Shown here one piece after another: positions 54,913-64,000 of a stretch of 64,000 nt of DNA. Position numbers and translations under genes: made by a program. Under the pieces are notes generated by a model. That model did not search any database, had not been told where the DNA came from, and was given only the letters and a program-made list of their open reading frames with translations. Origin of the DNA: Ephydatia muelleri (taxonomy: Eukaryota; Porifera; Demospongiae; Spongillida; Spongillidae); the NCBI GenBank assembly GCA_013339895.1, contig JABACO010000001.1, forward strand, positions 22,898,996 through 22,962,995. The letters run 5' to 3'. The stretch's first letter is position 1, and the number at the start of each line of letters is the position of its first letter.

Positions 54913-56666
54913 GTCCAACCAGGAAATGAATTTAGGATAGATATCCAGCAAGAGCATCAAGAGATGGGACAATAGACTTAACTAGCACAGACTGAGGTCA
55001 TTTGCTGTGCCCACCCTTAATCCACTCATTGTCCCTCTTGGAATTGAAGACCAACATGATAGCAGAATTAGGCATTTGCTTCTTGGGACCACTCAAGCCA
55101 GTCATTGGCCTCAAGCCGACTCTTCTGCACAGCTATCTTTCCATCCCCACCCCCAAATTGTTTGGTGGGATAGGCATCTTGGAGAATGCAAAAGCGGCCA
55201 TTGATGGCAATCATTGTGCCAATGCTTGTCATTATAATGTGATTGCTTATTGCAGGGTCCTGTGCAGCATTTAATCATGCATGGTAATTAAGAACAGCGT
55301 GCTGTGCCCACCCTTAACATGATGCTTTTATTATTATTCCGAATGAGGCTAGGGGACGAGGAGGCCGGGGGTGTTTACAAGAGTAATGCCATATGTGGCA
55401 TTTACTGCCATTTTGAATAGTAATCATTGTGCACCAATGCTTACTATAAAATAAATCCTCCAGGTTTTTAAGGCAAAAAAATATGGTTTCACCACATAAA
55501 ACACAACACGCTGGTGTATAGTGGACCAGAATCTATTGCCGCAAGTGAAAAATCCATCACGAATCAAGATTTATAGCTTGCGGAATACTGTAATTAGTTC
55601 AAGAAAAATGCATTGTATGTACTTGTCTACAGAAAGCACTCTTTTGCCTCCAGGAAGCAAAATTTCAATATAAAGAGGGTATTATTTAGAATCAAATGAC
55701 AGAGGATACTGAACAACAAGATTCCATTTCCGCAAGTGAATTATCATCTTGGACTAGTTAGTAATTATCAAGTATAGGTTTTTGCCTTAAATTATTAATA
55801 GCCCTTATCCTTGAATATAAAAAAATGGATAATAATCAAAAATCAGATTTTGTCTTTCTAAATGTGCACAACAGAAATCGTGCAATGGAATCTCAGGAAA
55901 AAAAAAAAGTATCTATTACAACTTTGGTGACCGCTCATTTCTCCATATGATCCGTTGGAAAAAGAATCATGCGTTATACTGCATTGTATAAATTCGATTT
56001 TCCATGATGTACAAGGCTCTATGAATAGTGAATGTCATTAGATGACAAGCGCCAAAAATCGATAAGGTTTGCTACGAAAACTAAAAGTTTCTATAATTTT
56101 AGCTGATATGTGAATGTGCTAGTGTGCTGATGTGCGAGCCGCTATACTGTACCAGGTCATCTCAATATCTTATTGTATAACATCTGCAATCAAGATCTTA
56201 TATACCACACGTTACCGCAACAACGTGTATATCTGTGCATAACACTGTTTCTTGCAATACACTTATAATAATAACGCATAACAGTCGTATTCTTGTCGCT
56301 GTATTGTATAACTGCCTTTTCCCATAGTGATAGGTTCATTTCTTGTACGTTACATAAGTCGGACAAATTGGTATGTCTTCTGGCTTTAGGACATTTTCTT
56401 GCATTGGTTTCTATGATTGGTGTTGTTTTGTGCACGTGAGCATCAGCCTTAGATTTTGTGCTAGTTAATTACAACTGCAGGCATAGTTAGGTTATTACAA
56501 TACATGTATTATGTTAATACCATGACCTCATCAATACTGTAAAAACTCTGGGGTTATGTGTGACATATGGCAAAAGAATAGATCATGCAAATGTTGTGAT
56601 CACTGAGTCATGTGAGAAAAGTGTTTCGCTCTGATAATGCAGTCCACACATTTCATCATCAGCTAT
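54913..56666. other. Intergenic, AT-rich; no gene seen
   Basis: The phrase GCTGTGCCCACCCTTAA occurs at about 55006 and 55302, and a repeat end GGTGACCGCTCATTTCTCCA lies at about 55926. Nothing coding is supported. Confidence 0.45.
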
Positions 56667-56859
56667 TTAATCTTCATATCCGCTCTCTGCATTGTCTTCG
56701 TATCCACTCTGAGGATCATCTTCATCAAATCTCATCTCTCTCTTGATCTGTTTATAAATGCAATCTAAGTGAACCTTAATCTATTGTACGATGCTTCACG
56801 GTCAAAGTATTGCGGATAAAAGCAATGCAAGCATCAGTCCAGTATCATGTGTGTAAAAG

Positions 56860-56896
<37 letters not shown>

Positions 56897-56913
56897 TACA
56901 CACACAAACACAG

Positions 56914-56947
<34 letters not shown>

Positions 56948-57596
56948 CAAACACAACACACATAACACACACACACACATATAGCACCTTAGCTATTATC
57001 AGTACACACAGATGAGGCGTTACAACATGTACACATCTTTCCCTAATACATGCAGACAAGCTCTTATGATTTTATCATAGATTAGAATTATAGTTAATAC
57101 TACGATTGTTAATAATTTGCCGCTTGTGTGTGGAACCAACACAAACAACAACAGACAATACCGTACGCACGTCCACTGCACTCACACTGGCCACAATCTC
57201 AGCGTATTTTCCCGCCTCTTCGGGGCACAGCGACGCGGTTTCCTCCTGGGACGGGAGAGAAAGCGGAGTGCTGAAGTGAAGACGTCCAGTTAGACAGGAC
57301 TCGCCGCCTTCTGATGGGCAAAAGAAACACAGCTCTATGGTGTATTTCTACACCTGACGTAAAGCTTCCTCACCGTCGAATAGTTTATCGAGCTCCGAAG
57401 CGGAATTGCGGAAATCGACTTCTTCATCGTCGAATTCCCTGTCGTACTGTGATATGAGGGTGAAGCCATGGCTGTTTGAAGGCAGGCTCCTTACTTTTAC
57501 GAATATGTCTTCAAATACATTTTTGAAATATTCCCTGTTCCTGGCAACGCCTTCAACGAAATGGATGATAGACGCATCTATGGTGGGAGCGGTCAT
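56667..57596 (-). CDS. Three-exon gene, acidic 132-aa protein, unknown
   Basis: Exons on the minus strand: 57354-57596, 57188-57245, 56667-56764. Donors CAG/GTGTAG and A/GTGTGA and acceptors cccag and cttag agree in phase, totalling 133 codons with the stop. The product starts MTAPTIDASIIHFVEGVARN, has a charged middle (SQYDREFDDEEVDFRNSASE), a helix EEALRQEETASLCPEEAGKY, and ends with a repeated acidic GYED motif (DDPQSGYEDNAESGYED). No family recognised; predicted soluble and helical. It diverges from the next gene with only 222 bases between start codons, suggesting a shared promoter. Its second intron holds a (CA)n microsatellite. Confidence 0.6.
56862..56990. repeat. (CA)n microsatellite in an intron
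   Basis: Interrupted CA tract with ACAAACACA variants, in the second intron of the minus-strand gene. Confidence 0.9.
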
Positions 57597-57818
57597 CTCC
57601 TCATTTGAATGTGTATAGTTAGAGTTATATTAATTTTTCAAAATTAATTATTTGGAAAGTGCAAATTATTCAACTGATGCAATGGCATTCACGATGAACG
57701 ACGTTGCCATTGGACACCCGAATGTCCATCGTGTCAGAATCGCGAAGATCCGTTTTCCCATCCCTCCTAGCCACCAGCAAGGACTTAGGTGGGCAAACGG
57801 AGGAGAGCGTAAATCTTC
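57597..57818. promoter_or_regulatory. Shared promoter of a divergent gene pair
   Basis: 222 bases separate the two ATGs. The left part is AT-rich (TTAATTTTTCAAAATTAATTATTTGG). The right part is probably the 5' leader of the plus gene; it contains an upstream ATG at 57680 whose frame ends at a TAG-type stop overlapping the main start region. No TATA box is evident. Confidence 0.45.
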
Positions 57819-58198
57819 ATGGCGTACCTAAACTCCCGTACATCTCCGCAACCAACCGGAGACCTTCGACCGTATGTGCAGGCGGGGAGACTCCAAAGGA
57901 AATTGTCGCCACCACCAGGAGAGCTGTGTCGCAAGAAGGAAAAAAAATACAACCAGGAACAGTTGAGAAAGAGAATAAAGGTACGCTACGCCGTTCTTGG
58001 TGAATTGGTATGTGTTACCTGTACAATTACCTCAGAAAGCCGAAGGGATGCAGCGAGAGTGGGATGAGATTAAGCAAAGCGAGAGGGATAAGAAGAAGGT
58101 CATTTTAGAAGAGCGGGTCAAGATTCAGCGGCAGCTGATATTGAAGACTGACATGCTCTCGAAGCAACTGTGGAACGCAGCAGAACAGAAGAAACTGA

Positions 58199-58260
<62 letters not shown>

Positions 58261-60437
58261 ATGCATTATGAAATGAGCACATCAAATGTGGACCTGAAGT
58301 GTGTTTGCGTGTACCGAAGTTTTCTTCTTCCTTGAGTATTAAAACATTGCCTTCAAGCTTGTCCAAAGGATACATATGGCAATGCACTCGTTCATCCAAA
58401 GTGCAGATCCTGATCACTGATGGCTGCATCTTCTACAAGCTTAAATGTTTCATCATTCATGACCACACCCACCTCAGAATATACGTGTGAGAATAGGAGG
58501 GGTGTGGCTACAGTGTGAACTGTGCATTAAAAAAGTATTTCATTATTTTCTAATCCTCTTAACACATTTCACATTCTCACTTGACTCTCTCACTTTAATT
58601 AGGAGGTGGAGGAGAGGAGGAGGGTGAGACTGGAGGTGGCTAGAACACTTAGAGACCACATCAGCAAAAGTGTGTAACAAACAGTTTAGGGAGGGCGGGC
58701 TCCGATTGGAGGGTTGAACAGAGTCGTTTGTCGTTTTGTTTCAGTCGAAGAGCACAAGAGAAGGATAGCCGAGAAGCTGAGAGAGATGGGAAGTGAGAGC
58801 AATGTCACATCAGAGCACAATGTCACTCCCAACACACGGCTGAACCCAGGGGGGAATGAACAGAGCAATGGAAATCATGACAACCGTGACACCCACACAC
58901 CAGATCACTCTGAGAAACCTTATGAAGATGCGGAAGACCTGCTTGAAGGTAAGTGGTGTGGCTATAATGGGGTTGCCTACCCAACCCCCCCCCCCCCCTC
59001 CATACTTGTAAACAGGCAATGGTCCTAAAGCTTCTATTACCATTGAAGAGGTGTGGGATGGACTGAGAGCAAAGTCTGTGAAGAAGCTCCACACCATCGC
59101 CACACACTCCAACATGCTCAAGAAGGTAAGGCCCAAGCAAGAGGGAGGAGGCACTAAGGCTCCACCCCCTCCCCATGTAGTCCACCGTGACGAGCTCCCA
59201 TGTCCCTCTAGGTGTTGTGAGGTTGTTGTATTGTTTAATATGACGTCATTTAATAAATCCAGTCTGTCCTGATACAGCCGTGTAGTGCTATGAAGGGATG
59301 CATCGTTACTATCATGTATTGACTGTTAATTATGTCATGTAACCATGGCAGGCAACATGATAAGGGTGACATATTATGGCAAGCCATGGCATAACAGGGC
59401 TTCTCAGGTTTGTGTTTTTAAACCTTTTGATCTCTATTTAGAGCATCTCTAGCCCTTCAGCCAGGCTGTGTTTGGAGATATATGAGAGGCCAACAACACA
59501 CAGCTCTGCAACTGGAAGGGTAGGGCACACACACACACACATAAATGTACACACATGCAATCAGACACATTCACACACATGCATACACATATATGCACAC
59601 CCACTTCATACACACATGAACACACGCATACACATGCACACACACACACACACACACACACAGCTGTGTCAGTTAAACTGAACACCACGACACAGTTGTG
59701 TGTGCGTGCATGTGTGTGTGTGCATGTGTGTGTGTGTGTTGGTGTGTGTGTGTTGTGTTGTGTGTGCATGTGTGTGTGTTTGTATATGTTTGCAGTTTGC
59801 CCTTTTCATCACGTTCATTATTTAGCCTGTGCCATTCTCTGAGCTGATTGGTGGCAGCAGTGGAGGTGATGTGAGGGAGAAGCCAGCAGGCGTGCAGACC
59901 AACGTCCTGGCAGCCTCCATCAGACTCAAGGAGAAGAAGGCCCAGTACATGATGAGCAGGAAGGAGCACCCTACTGCCCCCCAGGGGACAGGAACCCCTG
60001 AGTGGTATGGCCTAGCCCCCCCTCCTCCTGTACCCCCAACAAGGCATTCTGTCAGCCATACCGACCAGTTGGTGTGTGTGAACCGTTTGACCAATCACAC
60101 AAGTGACATGGTTGATGACCACACGTGTCATGCAGGAGAAATGGAGGCCGGAGGTGAAGTAGATGATGGGCCCACGTGCAGCCAGGTGACCAGTCAGCTT
60201 GGAGATGCTCAAACTGGTGATATGACACACAAAGGCTCGCATGTTGGGTACAAAGGACCATCTGTGTTCATCACTGACATTATGGAGCCCTCAGTTGTTG
60301 GCAAAATGCAGAGACCATCCAAGTGGCAGCCATTGTCTCACAGGGCACTAGTGGAGTACTCTACGGTGTGTGAACTGCCCATACGTGGTTTGGGAGATCA
60401 GGTGCATGGAAAATACAAAATGTGGAGACCTTATTAG
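57819..60437 (+). CDS. Seven-exon coiled-coil protein gene, 465 aa
   Basis: Exons: 57819-57980, 58036-58200, 58603-58669, 58745-58948, 59016-59125, 59442-59519, 59826-60437. All phases match and the total is 466 codons with the stop. Exons 1-3 encode a basic, highly charged coiled coil (CRKKEKKYNQEQLRKRIK, DKKKVILEERVKIQRQLILK, EVEERRRVRLEVARTLRDHI). Exon 4 is polar and Asn-rich (SNVTSEHNVTPNTRLNPGGN). Exon 5 has TIEEVWDGLRAKSVKKLHTI. Exon 7 is long, with RLKEKKAQYMMSRKEHPTAP, PPPPVPPT and a low-complexity tail. No family is recognised; centrosomal or ciliary proteins often look like this, but that is speculation. The exon 3 donor is A/GTGTGT, chosen because it alone fits the next phase. Introns carry (TG)n (58201-58260) and poly-C. 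Confidence 0.6.
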
Positions 60438-60555
60438 GTATCACCTCACAAATCATAACGCTATTATGTTTTACGTGTGCAATACTGTCTGCAACAAAAA
60501 AATTTCAAATAATTGTTGCTCTGATCAGCAAGTTGCAATCTTTGTCAAAAATGGT

Positions 60556-60571
60556 GGCTTTGAAAAAAGCC
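60556..60571 (-). terminator. Histone mRNA 3' stem-loop of H2B
   Basis: On the minus strand GGCTTTTTTCAAAGCC forms a six-base-pair stem with a four-base loop, followed by ACCA. It lies about 60 bases past the H2B stop and directs replication-dependent 3' processing. Confidence 0.9.
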
Positions 60572-60632
60572 ATTGAAAGGAACTAAAACGCAGATGTAGA
60601 GTGGAGGGTGAGGTAGAAAAAGTGAAGCAGTT

Positions 60633-60998
60633 TTACTTGCTGCTGGTGTACTTGGTCACAGCCTTGGTTCCCTCACTGACCGCGTGCTTGGAAAGCTCTC
60701 CAGGTAGGTGGAGCCTCACGGCCGTCTGTACCTCCCGGCTGGTGATGGTGTGCTTCTTGTTGTAGTGGGCCAGGCGGGACGCCTCGGTGGCAATGCGCTC
60801 GAAGATGTCGTTCACGAACGAGTTCATGATGGACATGGCCTTAGAGGAGATGCCAGTGTCGGGATGGACCTGCTTCATCACCTTGTAGATGTAGATGGAG
60901 TAGCTCTCCTTGCGGAGCTTCTTCTTCTTGCTCTTCTCTCCGGGAACCTTGGGCTTGGCTGCCTTCTCTCCCTTCTTGCTAGCGACCTTTCCGGGCAT
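60633..60998 (-). CDS. Histone H2B (121 aa)
   Basis: The product starts [20 protein letters not shown] and has the full H2B fold: [80 protein letters not shown], ending VTKYTSSK. It is intronless. The frame is open upstream of this ATG, but the start is set by the conserved MPGK/MPxK start. Divergent from H2A, with 331 bases between start codons. It dimerises with H2A in nucleosomes. Confidence 0.97.
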   Translation of the reverse strand: MPGKVASKKGEKAAKPKVPGEKSKKKKLRKESYSIYIYKVMKQVHPDTGISSKAMSIMNSFVNDIFERIATEASRLAHYNKKHTITSREVQTAVRLHLPGELSKHAVSEGTKAVTKYTSSK

Positions 60999-61329
60999 GT
61001 TTGATGAGTCTAGACAACGACGAAACTGAATTGCAGTTGCGAATGAGTGAATGCCGCACGGAATCCTTTTTATTTGACGTGGGGTCGGATCAAAACGTTG
61101 GGAAGGATCAAAATTGAACCGCCCAATGGGGGATAATTGCCCGCTAAAACTTTGGCGGATCGCTCTAGGCACGAATCGGTCCGCGTCATTTTTAGCAATT
61201 TCATTGGTCAACGTAAATACGATCCGCGCGGTTTGATCCTCGTGAACCTACAAAAGAGGAGTGTGCACCTCATTGCACTTCACTTGAATCGATGATATAG
61301 TTTTCGACACAAAGTTTCTTTGCAACAAA
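60999..61329. promoter_or_regulatory. Bidirectional H2B/H2A promoter
   Basis: A TATA-like AAATAAAAAGG (minus strand, near 61064-61075) serves H2B. CTACAAAAGAGG (near 61249-61260) probably serves H2A. CCAAT boxes are visible as CCCAATGGG near 61126 and as ATTGG near 61203. Confidence 0.6.
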
Positions 61330-61746
61330 ATGACCGGACGTGGAAAGGGAGGCAAGGCCCGAGCAAAGGCTAAGAGCAGGTCTGCACGAGCAGGTCTTCA
61401 GTTCCCAGTTGGCCGTGTTCACCGTCTCCTCCGCCAAGGCAACTACGCCGAGCGTATCGGAGCGGGTGCCCCTGTCTACCTGGCAGCCGTTATGGAGTAC
61501 CTCGCCGCCGAAATCCTCGAGTTGGCTGGAAACGCTGCACGTGACAACAAGAAGCAGAGGATTAACCCCCGCCACCTTCAGCTGGCCATCAGGAACGACG
61601 AGGAGCTGAACAAGCTGTTGGCTGGTGTGACCATTGCCCAGGGAGGTGTGTTGCCCAACATCCAGTCTGTCCTTCTCCCCAAGAAGACCAACGCGGTCCC
61701 AGGCCACGCCGCTGAGAAGAAGAGCTCTCAGAGCGTTGAGGTCTAA
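61330..61746 (+). CDS. Histone H2A (138 aa, extended C-terminus)
   Basis: It starts [20 protein letters not shown], followed by [20 protein letters not shown], the acidic-patch region ([34 protein letters not shown]), and a long basic tail ending [22 protein letters not shown]. It is intronless and replication-dependent by its 3' stem-loop. The tail is longer than canonical H2A and carries an SQ near the end, but not the SQ-E/D-hydrophobic end that defines H2A.X. Confidence 0.97.
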   Translation: MTGRGKGGKARAKAKSRSARAGLQFPVGRVHRLLRQGNYAERIGAGAPVYLAAVMEYLAAEILELAGNAARDNKKQRINPRHLQLAIRNDEELNKLLAGVTIAQGGVLPNIQSVLLPKKTNAVPGHAAEKKSSQSVEV

Positions 61747-61798
61747 GTCCATTCTACCCCCATAGCTGACTGCCTGCTTTTATAATTTAACTGAAACC

Positions 61799-61814
61799 GG
61801 CTTTTCTAAAAGCC
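61799..61814 (+). terminator. Histone mRNA 3' stem-loop of H2A
   Basis: GGCTTTTCTAAAAGCC followed by ACCACA, 53 bases past the H2A stop: a six-base-pair stem with loop TCTA. Confidence 0.92.
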
Positions 61815-62536
61815 ACCACAACACTCAAGGAATACACCTTGCAAATCGTGCCGCATGCATGTGTGATGCACGCTAATGTCATTATTCATATGAGTGTCAT
61901 TGTGTTGTCTCGTTTGGGTGGTCTGAGCTGGGACCTTCATCTTGGTGCTGAGATGTTTTTTCCTGTAATATCACTTTGGTCATGGATAGCTTTTTTGATG
62001 TCTTGCATAAGTATGACAGCTGTTGTTCACCTGCATAAACAACAGTTTGCCGTATAACTAACCAAATGTGCAGGTGTACAACCTGTGCCTTACCATCCGT
62101 CGGTGCAAATATCATGAATGTCCCCGGGATGTCTGTTGATATGTAAACTCAACATCACGTGATCAAATTTCCCGCCAAAATGTTACCTTCGTACACCCCC
62201 CTGAAAACGTTACTGTCGAGCTGTAGGATAGGCTCCGGCGTGTCGACACCCTGCACAACGAAAGGACTCCAATGTGAGTGCATCGCAAGTTAACGTACGT
62301 ACTAGAATTGATACATTGATGCATTTGTGTATCAAATCGGGGTTGGGCAAGCCTTTTAGCTCCACCATAAGTATCGCCTTGAACCGTTGTAGAAAAGAAA
62401 ATAATGAACGCGCGAGTGTCGTGCCTCGCATGTATGCGTATATTCCAGACCTCTTCCTCGTCCATTCCGTCCTTTGCTTTTCGGAGGGGGTTAAATAAAT
62501 AATGTTATTGAACGAGGTGTCAACTTCAAACCATCA
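61815..62536. other. Intergenic; no gene seen
   Basis: Between the H2A processing signal and the next start. It contains no convincing coding region. The last 100 bases are probably promoter and leader of the next gene. Confidence 0.4.
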
Positions 62537-62836
62537 ATGAATCCTTACAGTTGGCACACCGCCTACGCTGAAACCGCAGACGCCACATACTCCGAGCAGC
62601 GCGAACGCTTGCTGAAGAAGAAAAAGCTTGGGCAGATCAGTATAACCAGTACAAGGTGTACTACTATGGATCACGTCAAGACAAAGAACTTAAAAAGTAT
62701 GATTTTTGTTAGCGCCGTTGCAACTCAGTAGCATAGTTGAATGCATTTTTCGTCTATTATTATTTCGTCTATCTTATTTACTGAAAGTATTCTCTCTCTC
62801 TCTCTCTCTCTCTCTCCTCTCTCTCATCTCTCTCTC

Positions 62837-62900
<64 letters not shown>

Positions 62901-63365
62901 TCAGCTCTCAAATGCGTAACGTGTTGAAGGAGCAGATCGAGCAAGTGAGGGATCCGCACAAGACCTTCGTTGCCACGGTCGAGGAGAGCAAGCAGGCCGC
63001 CGAGGTGGACAAGTCGTGGGAATCGCACAACCAAGAACAGAAGAAGCATCACAGGGAGGTCTTGGTCACGTACAGAGACGATAACAAAAAGGTACAGACC
63101 CCCCTTGAACCTCAGTCCGTTGTGTAAAGGACTTCACTTCCGTCCAACTTGATCAGTGCATTCGCTGGTAATAAGGCTGAAAACGCATTTAGTTTCATAA
63201 CTGTTTAGTTTACGCGACATCTACAGTGTAATTTCAACATTCTGTTTATTTCAGTTGATTGAGCTGAAGGAACAGAAGCGGAGAGAAGCCAAGGAAGCTC
63301 AGAGCAGTTTGGAGAGAAAAATCCTGGCACAGAATCCCATCAACTGGAACCATTCCCTGACCTGA
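62537..63365 (+). CDS. Three-exon small coiled-coil protein (about 152 aa), unknown
   Basis: Exons: 62537-62696, 62905-63091, 63255-63365. Exon 1 begins MNPYSWHTAYAETADATYSE. Exon 2 reads SQMRNVLKEQIEQVRDPHKT, then VEESKQAAEVDKSWESHNQE. Exon 3 reads LIELKEQKRREAKEAQSSLE and ends LAQNPINWNHSLT. It is highly charged and helical. The exon 1/2 and 2/3 junctions agree in phase with AEEEKAWADQYNQYKVYYYG and GSRQDKELK at the end of exon 1. That stretch is one base out of frame with the ATG, the change falling near 62605-62615. Either one base is missing from this sequence, or the gene is broken here, or the start lies elsewhere. A (CT)n tract (62792-62900) serves as the polypyrimidine tract of intron 1. 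AATAAA lies at 63550. Confidence 0.5.
62792..62900. repeat. (CT)n microsatellite at a splice acceptor
   Basis: A nearly pure CT tract of about 110 bases ending in CTTCAG, the acceptor of exon 2 of the small coiled-coil gene. Confidence 0.9.
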
Positions 63366-63589
63366 CTGGATCCAGCTACAACCATCAAAGGCACATTGAC
63401 CCCACACTAGATGTCTAGTTGGGTTATGAGTTGTCCCATTCGTTACTGTGTACGACTTTGCCAACTTCAAGTTAGTAACATGTTGATTTATTATGCTGAC
63501 TTTTTTTTTAGGAGACGGGTGAGGTACTGTGGCAGAACCAACATACAAAAATAAACACACACACACACACACACACACGTACGTAACAT

Positions 63590-64000
63590 TTAAACAGTGT
63601 AGCTACCTCCATCTTCAATAATGCCGTACTTGGCCAGGTTCGACTTGTTCTCCTCACCACCACCACCCTCACTGGTGCTGGTGGTGTACGTTACCACGAC
63701 AGCGGAGTCGGAGCTGTTCCTGCTCTCCTTCTCTGGATGGTACTTGACCGCTCCTTCCCCAGACCCGCTGGGGGTGGGGTCAGTGGAAGAGGCCGAGGAA
63801 GGAGGTAGTTGGGACTTGGTGCCCAGTCTGGCCAGAAGCTCCTTTGCTTTCGCTTTGTTATTACTCGCGTCAGCGACCACACGGAGAGGTTTGGGAGGAG
63901 GCGGGGCTGCTGTCGCTGCCGTAGGTGTCGGAATTGTCGTCGTGGCAACATCCTGCTGCTGCTGTTCCGCTGCATCTGGCGACAAGTCATCTCCTGATGC
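63590..64000 (-). CDS. C-terminal exon of a gene running off the window
   Basis: The minus frame is open to the window edge and ends at 63590. It reads SGDDLSPDAAEQQQQDVATT, then PPPPKPLRVVADASNNKAKA, KELLARLGTKSQLPPSSASS, VKYHPEKESRNSSDSAVVVT, and ends SNLAKYGIIEDGGSYTV. Low-complexity Gln, Pro, Ser and Gly runs suggest a disordered tail. The final YTV could be a PDZ-type ligand, but this is only a pattern. The family is not recognised and the start is outside the window. It is convergent with the preceding gene, with a (CA)n tract (63553-63577) between them. Confidence 0.5.
   Translation of the reverse strand, partial: ASGDDLSPDAAEQQQQDVATTTIPTPTAATAAPPPPKPLRVVADASNNKAKAKELLARLGTKSQLPPSSASSTDPTPSGSGEGAVKYHPEKESRNSSDSAVVVTYTTSTSEGGGGEENKSNLAKYGIIEDGGSYTV

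Noticed and set aside
55002-55274. Frames of 65-90 codons near 55.0-55.3 kb
   Set aside because: No recognisable residues, two frames open at once, and no splice context or homology seen.
60999-61211. N-terminal extension of H2B
   Set aside because: It lies in the bidirectional promoter and is absent from the histone family; MPGK is the expected start.

Overview
The window is eukaryotic nuclear DNA from an invertebrate, most likely a demosponge. Its genes have many short exons with GT/AG introns, and a divergent H2A-H2B pair carries histone 3' stem-loops. One gene encodes the DPEKKKASVRDSYKA repeat protein type that I associate from memory with sponge genomes. Transposons, microsatellites and recent duplications are dense. 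The sponge assignment is an inference; the metazoan assignment is firm.

Layout. 0.5-2.3 kb: a repeat-protein gene split by a MITE, then a foldback repeat. 4.9-16.4 kb: two tandem units (A and B), each with a small secreted six-cysteine protein gene and about 2-4 kb of downstream repeats. Unit B is followed by coding fragments, including a TTC7-like pseudogene. 16.5-20.95 kb: a 4.4-kb element with 31-bp perfect terminal inverted repeats and a 7-bp target duplication. It holds a full-length reverse-transcriptase ORF and a LINE 3' fragment, and a related unoccupied site is present at 54.7 kb. 21.6-22.6 kb: a LINE fragment. 23.15-28.07 kb: a host gene I reconstruct as 14 phase-consistent exons (425 aa, CHORD-like Cys/His start). 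29.2-33.3 kb: secreted-protein copy C, whose upstream region is split by a 2.9-kb inverted-repeat element. 33.5-37.5 kb: fibronectin-III-like exons, a foldback element and poly-C repeats. 37.6-42.0 kb: a whole-looking Ty3/Gypsy LTR element. 42.7-43.6 kb: a broken piggyBac transposase end. 43.9-54.9 kb: copy D, a second copy of the unit with a second TTC7-like pseudogene. 56.7-64 kb: an ordinary gene-dense stretch with a divergent pair of unknown genes, H2B/H2A, a small coiled-coil gene and the 3' end of another gene.

The main themes are two. First, a recently expanded secreted-protein family (four near-identical intact genes plus decayed copies) has had its promoters hit by different mobile elements, and one copy is a mosaic of two others. 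Second, a reverse transcriptase lies inside an element whose ends look like those of a cut-and-paste transposon. Exon models come from reading splice sites and phases by eye. Family names rest on remembered motifs; no database was searched.
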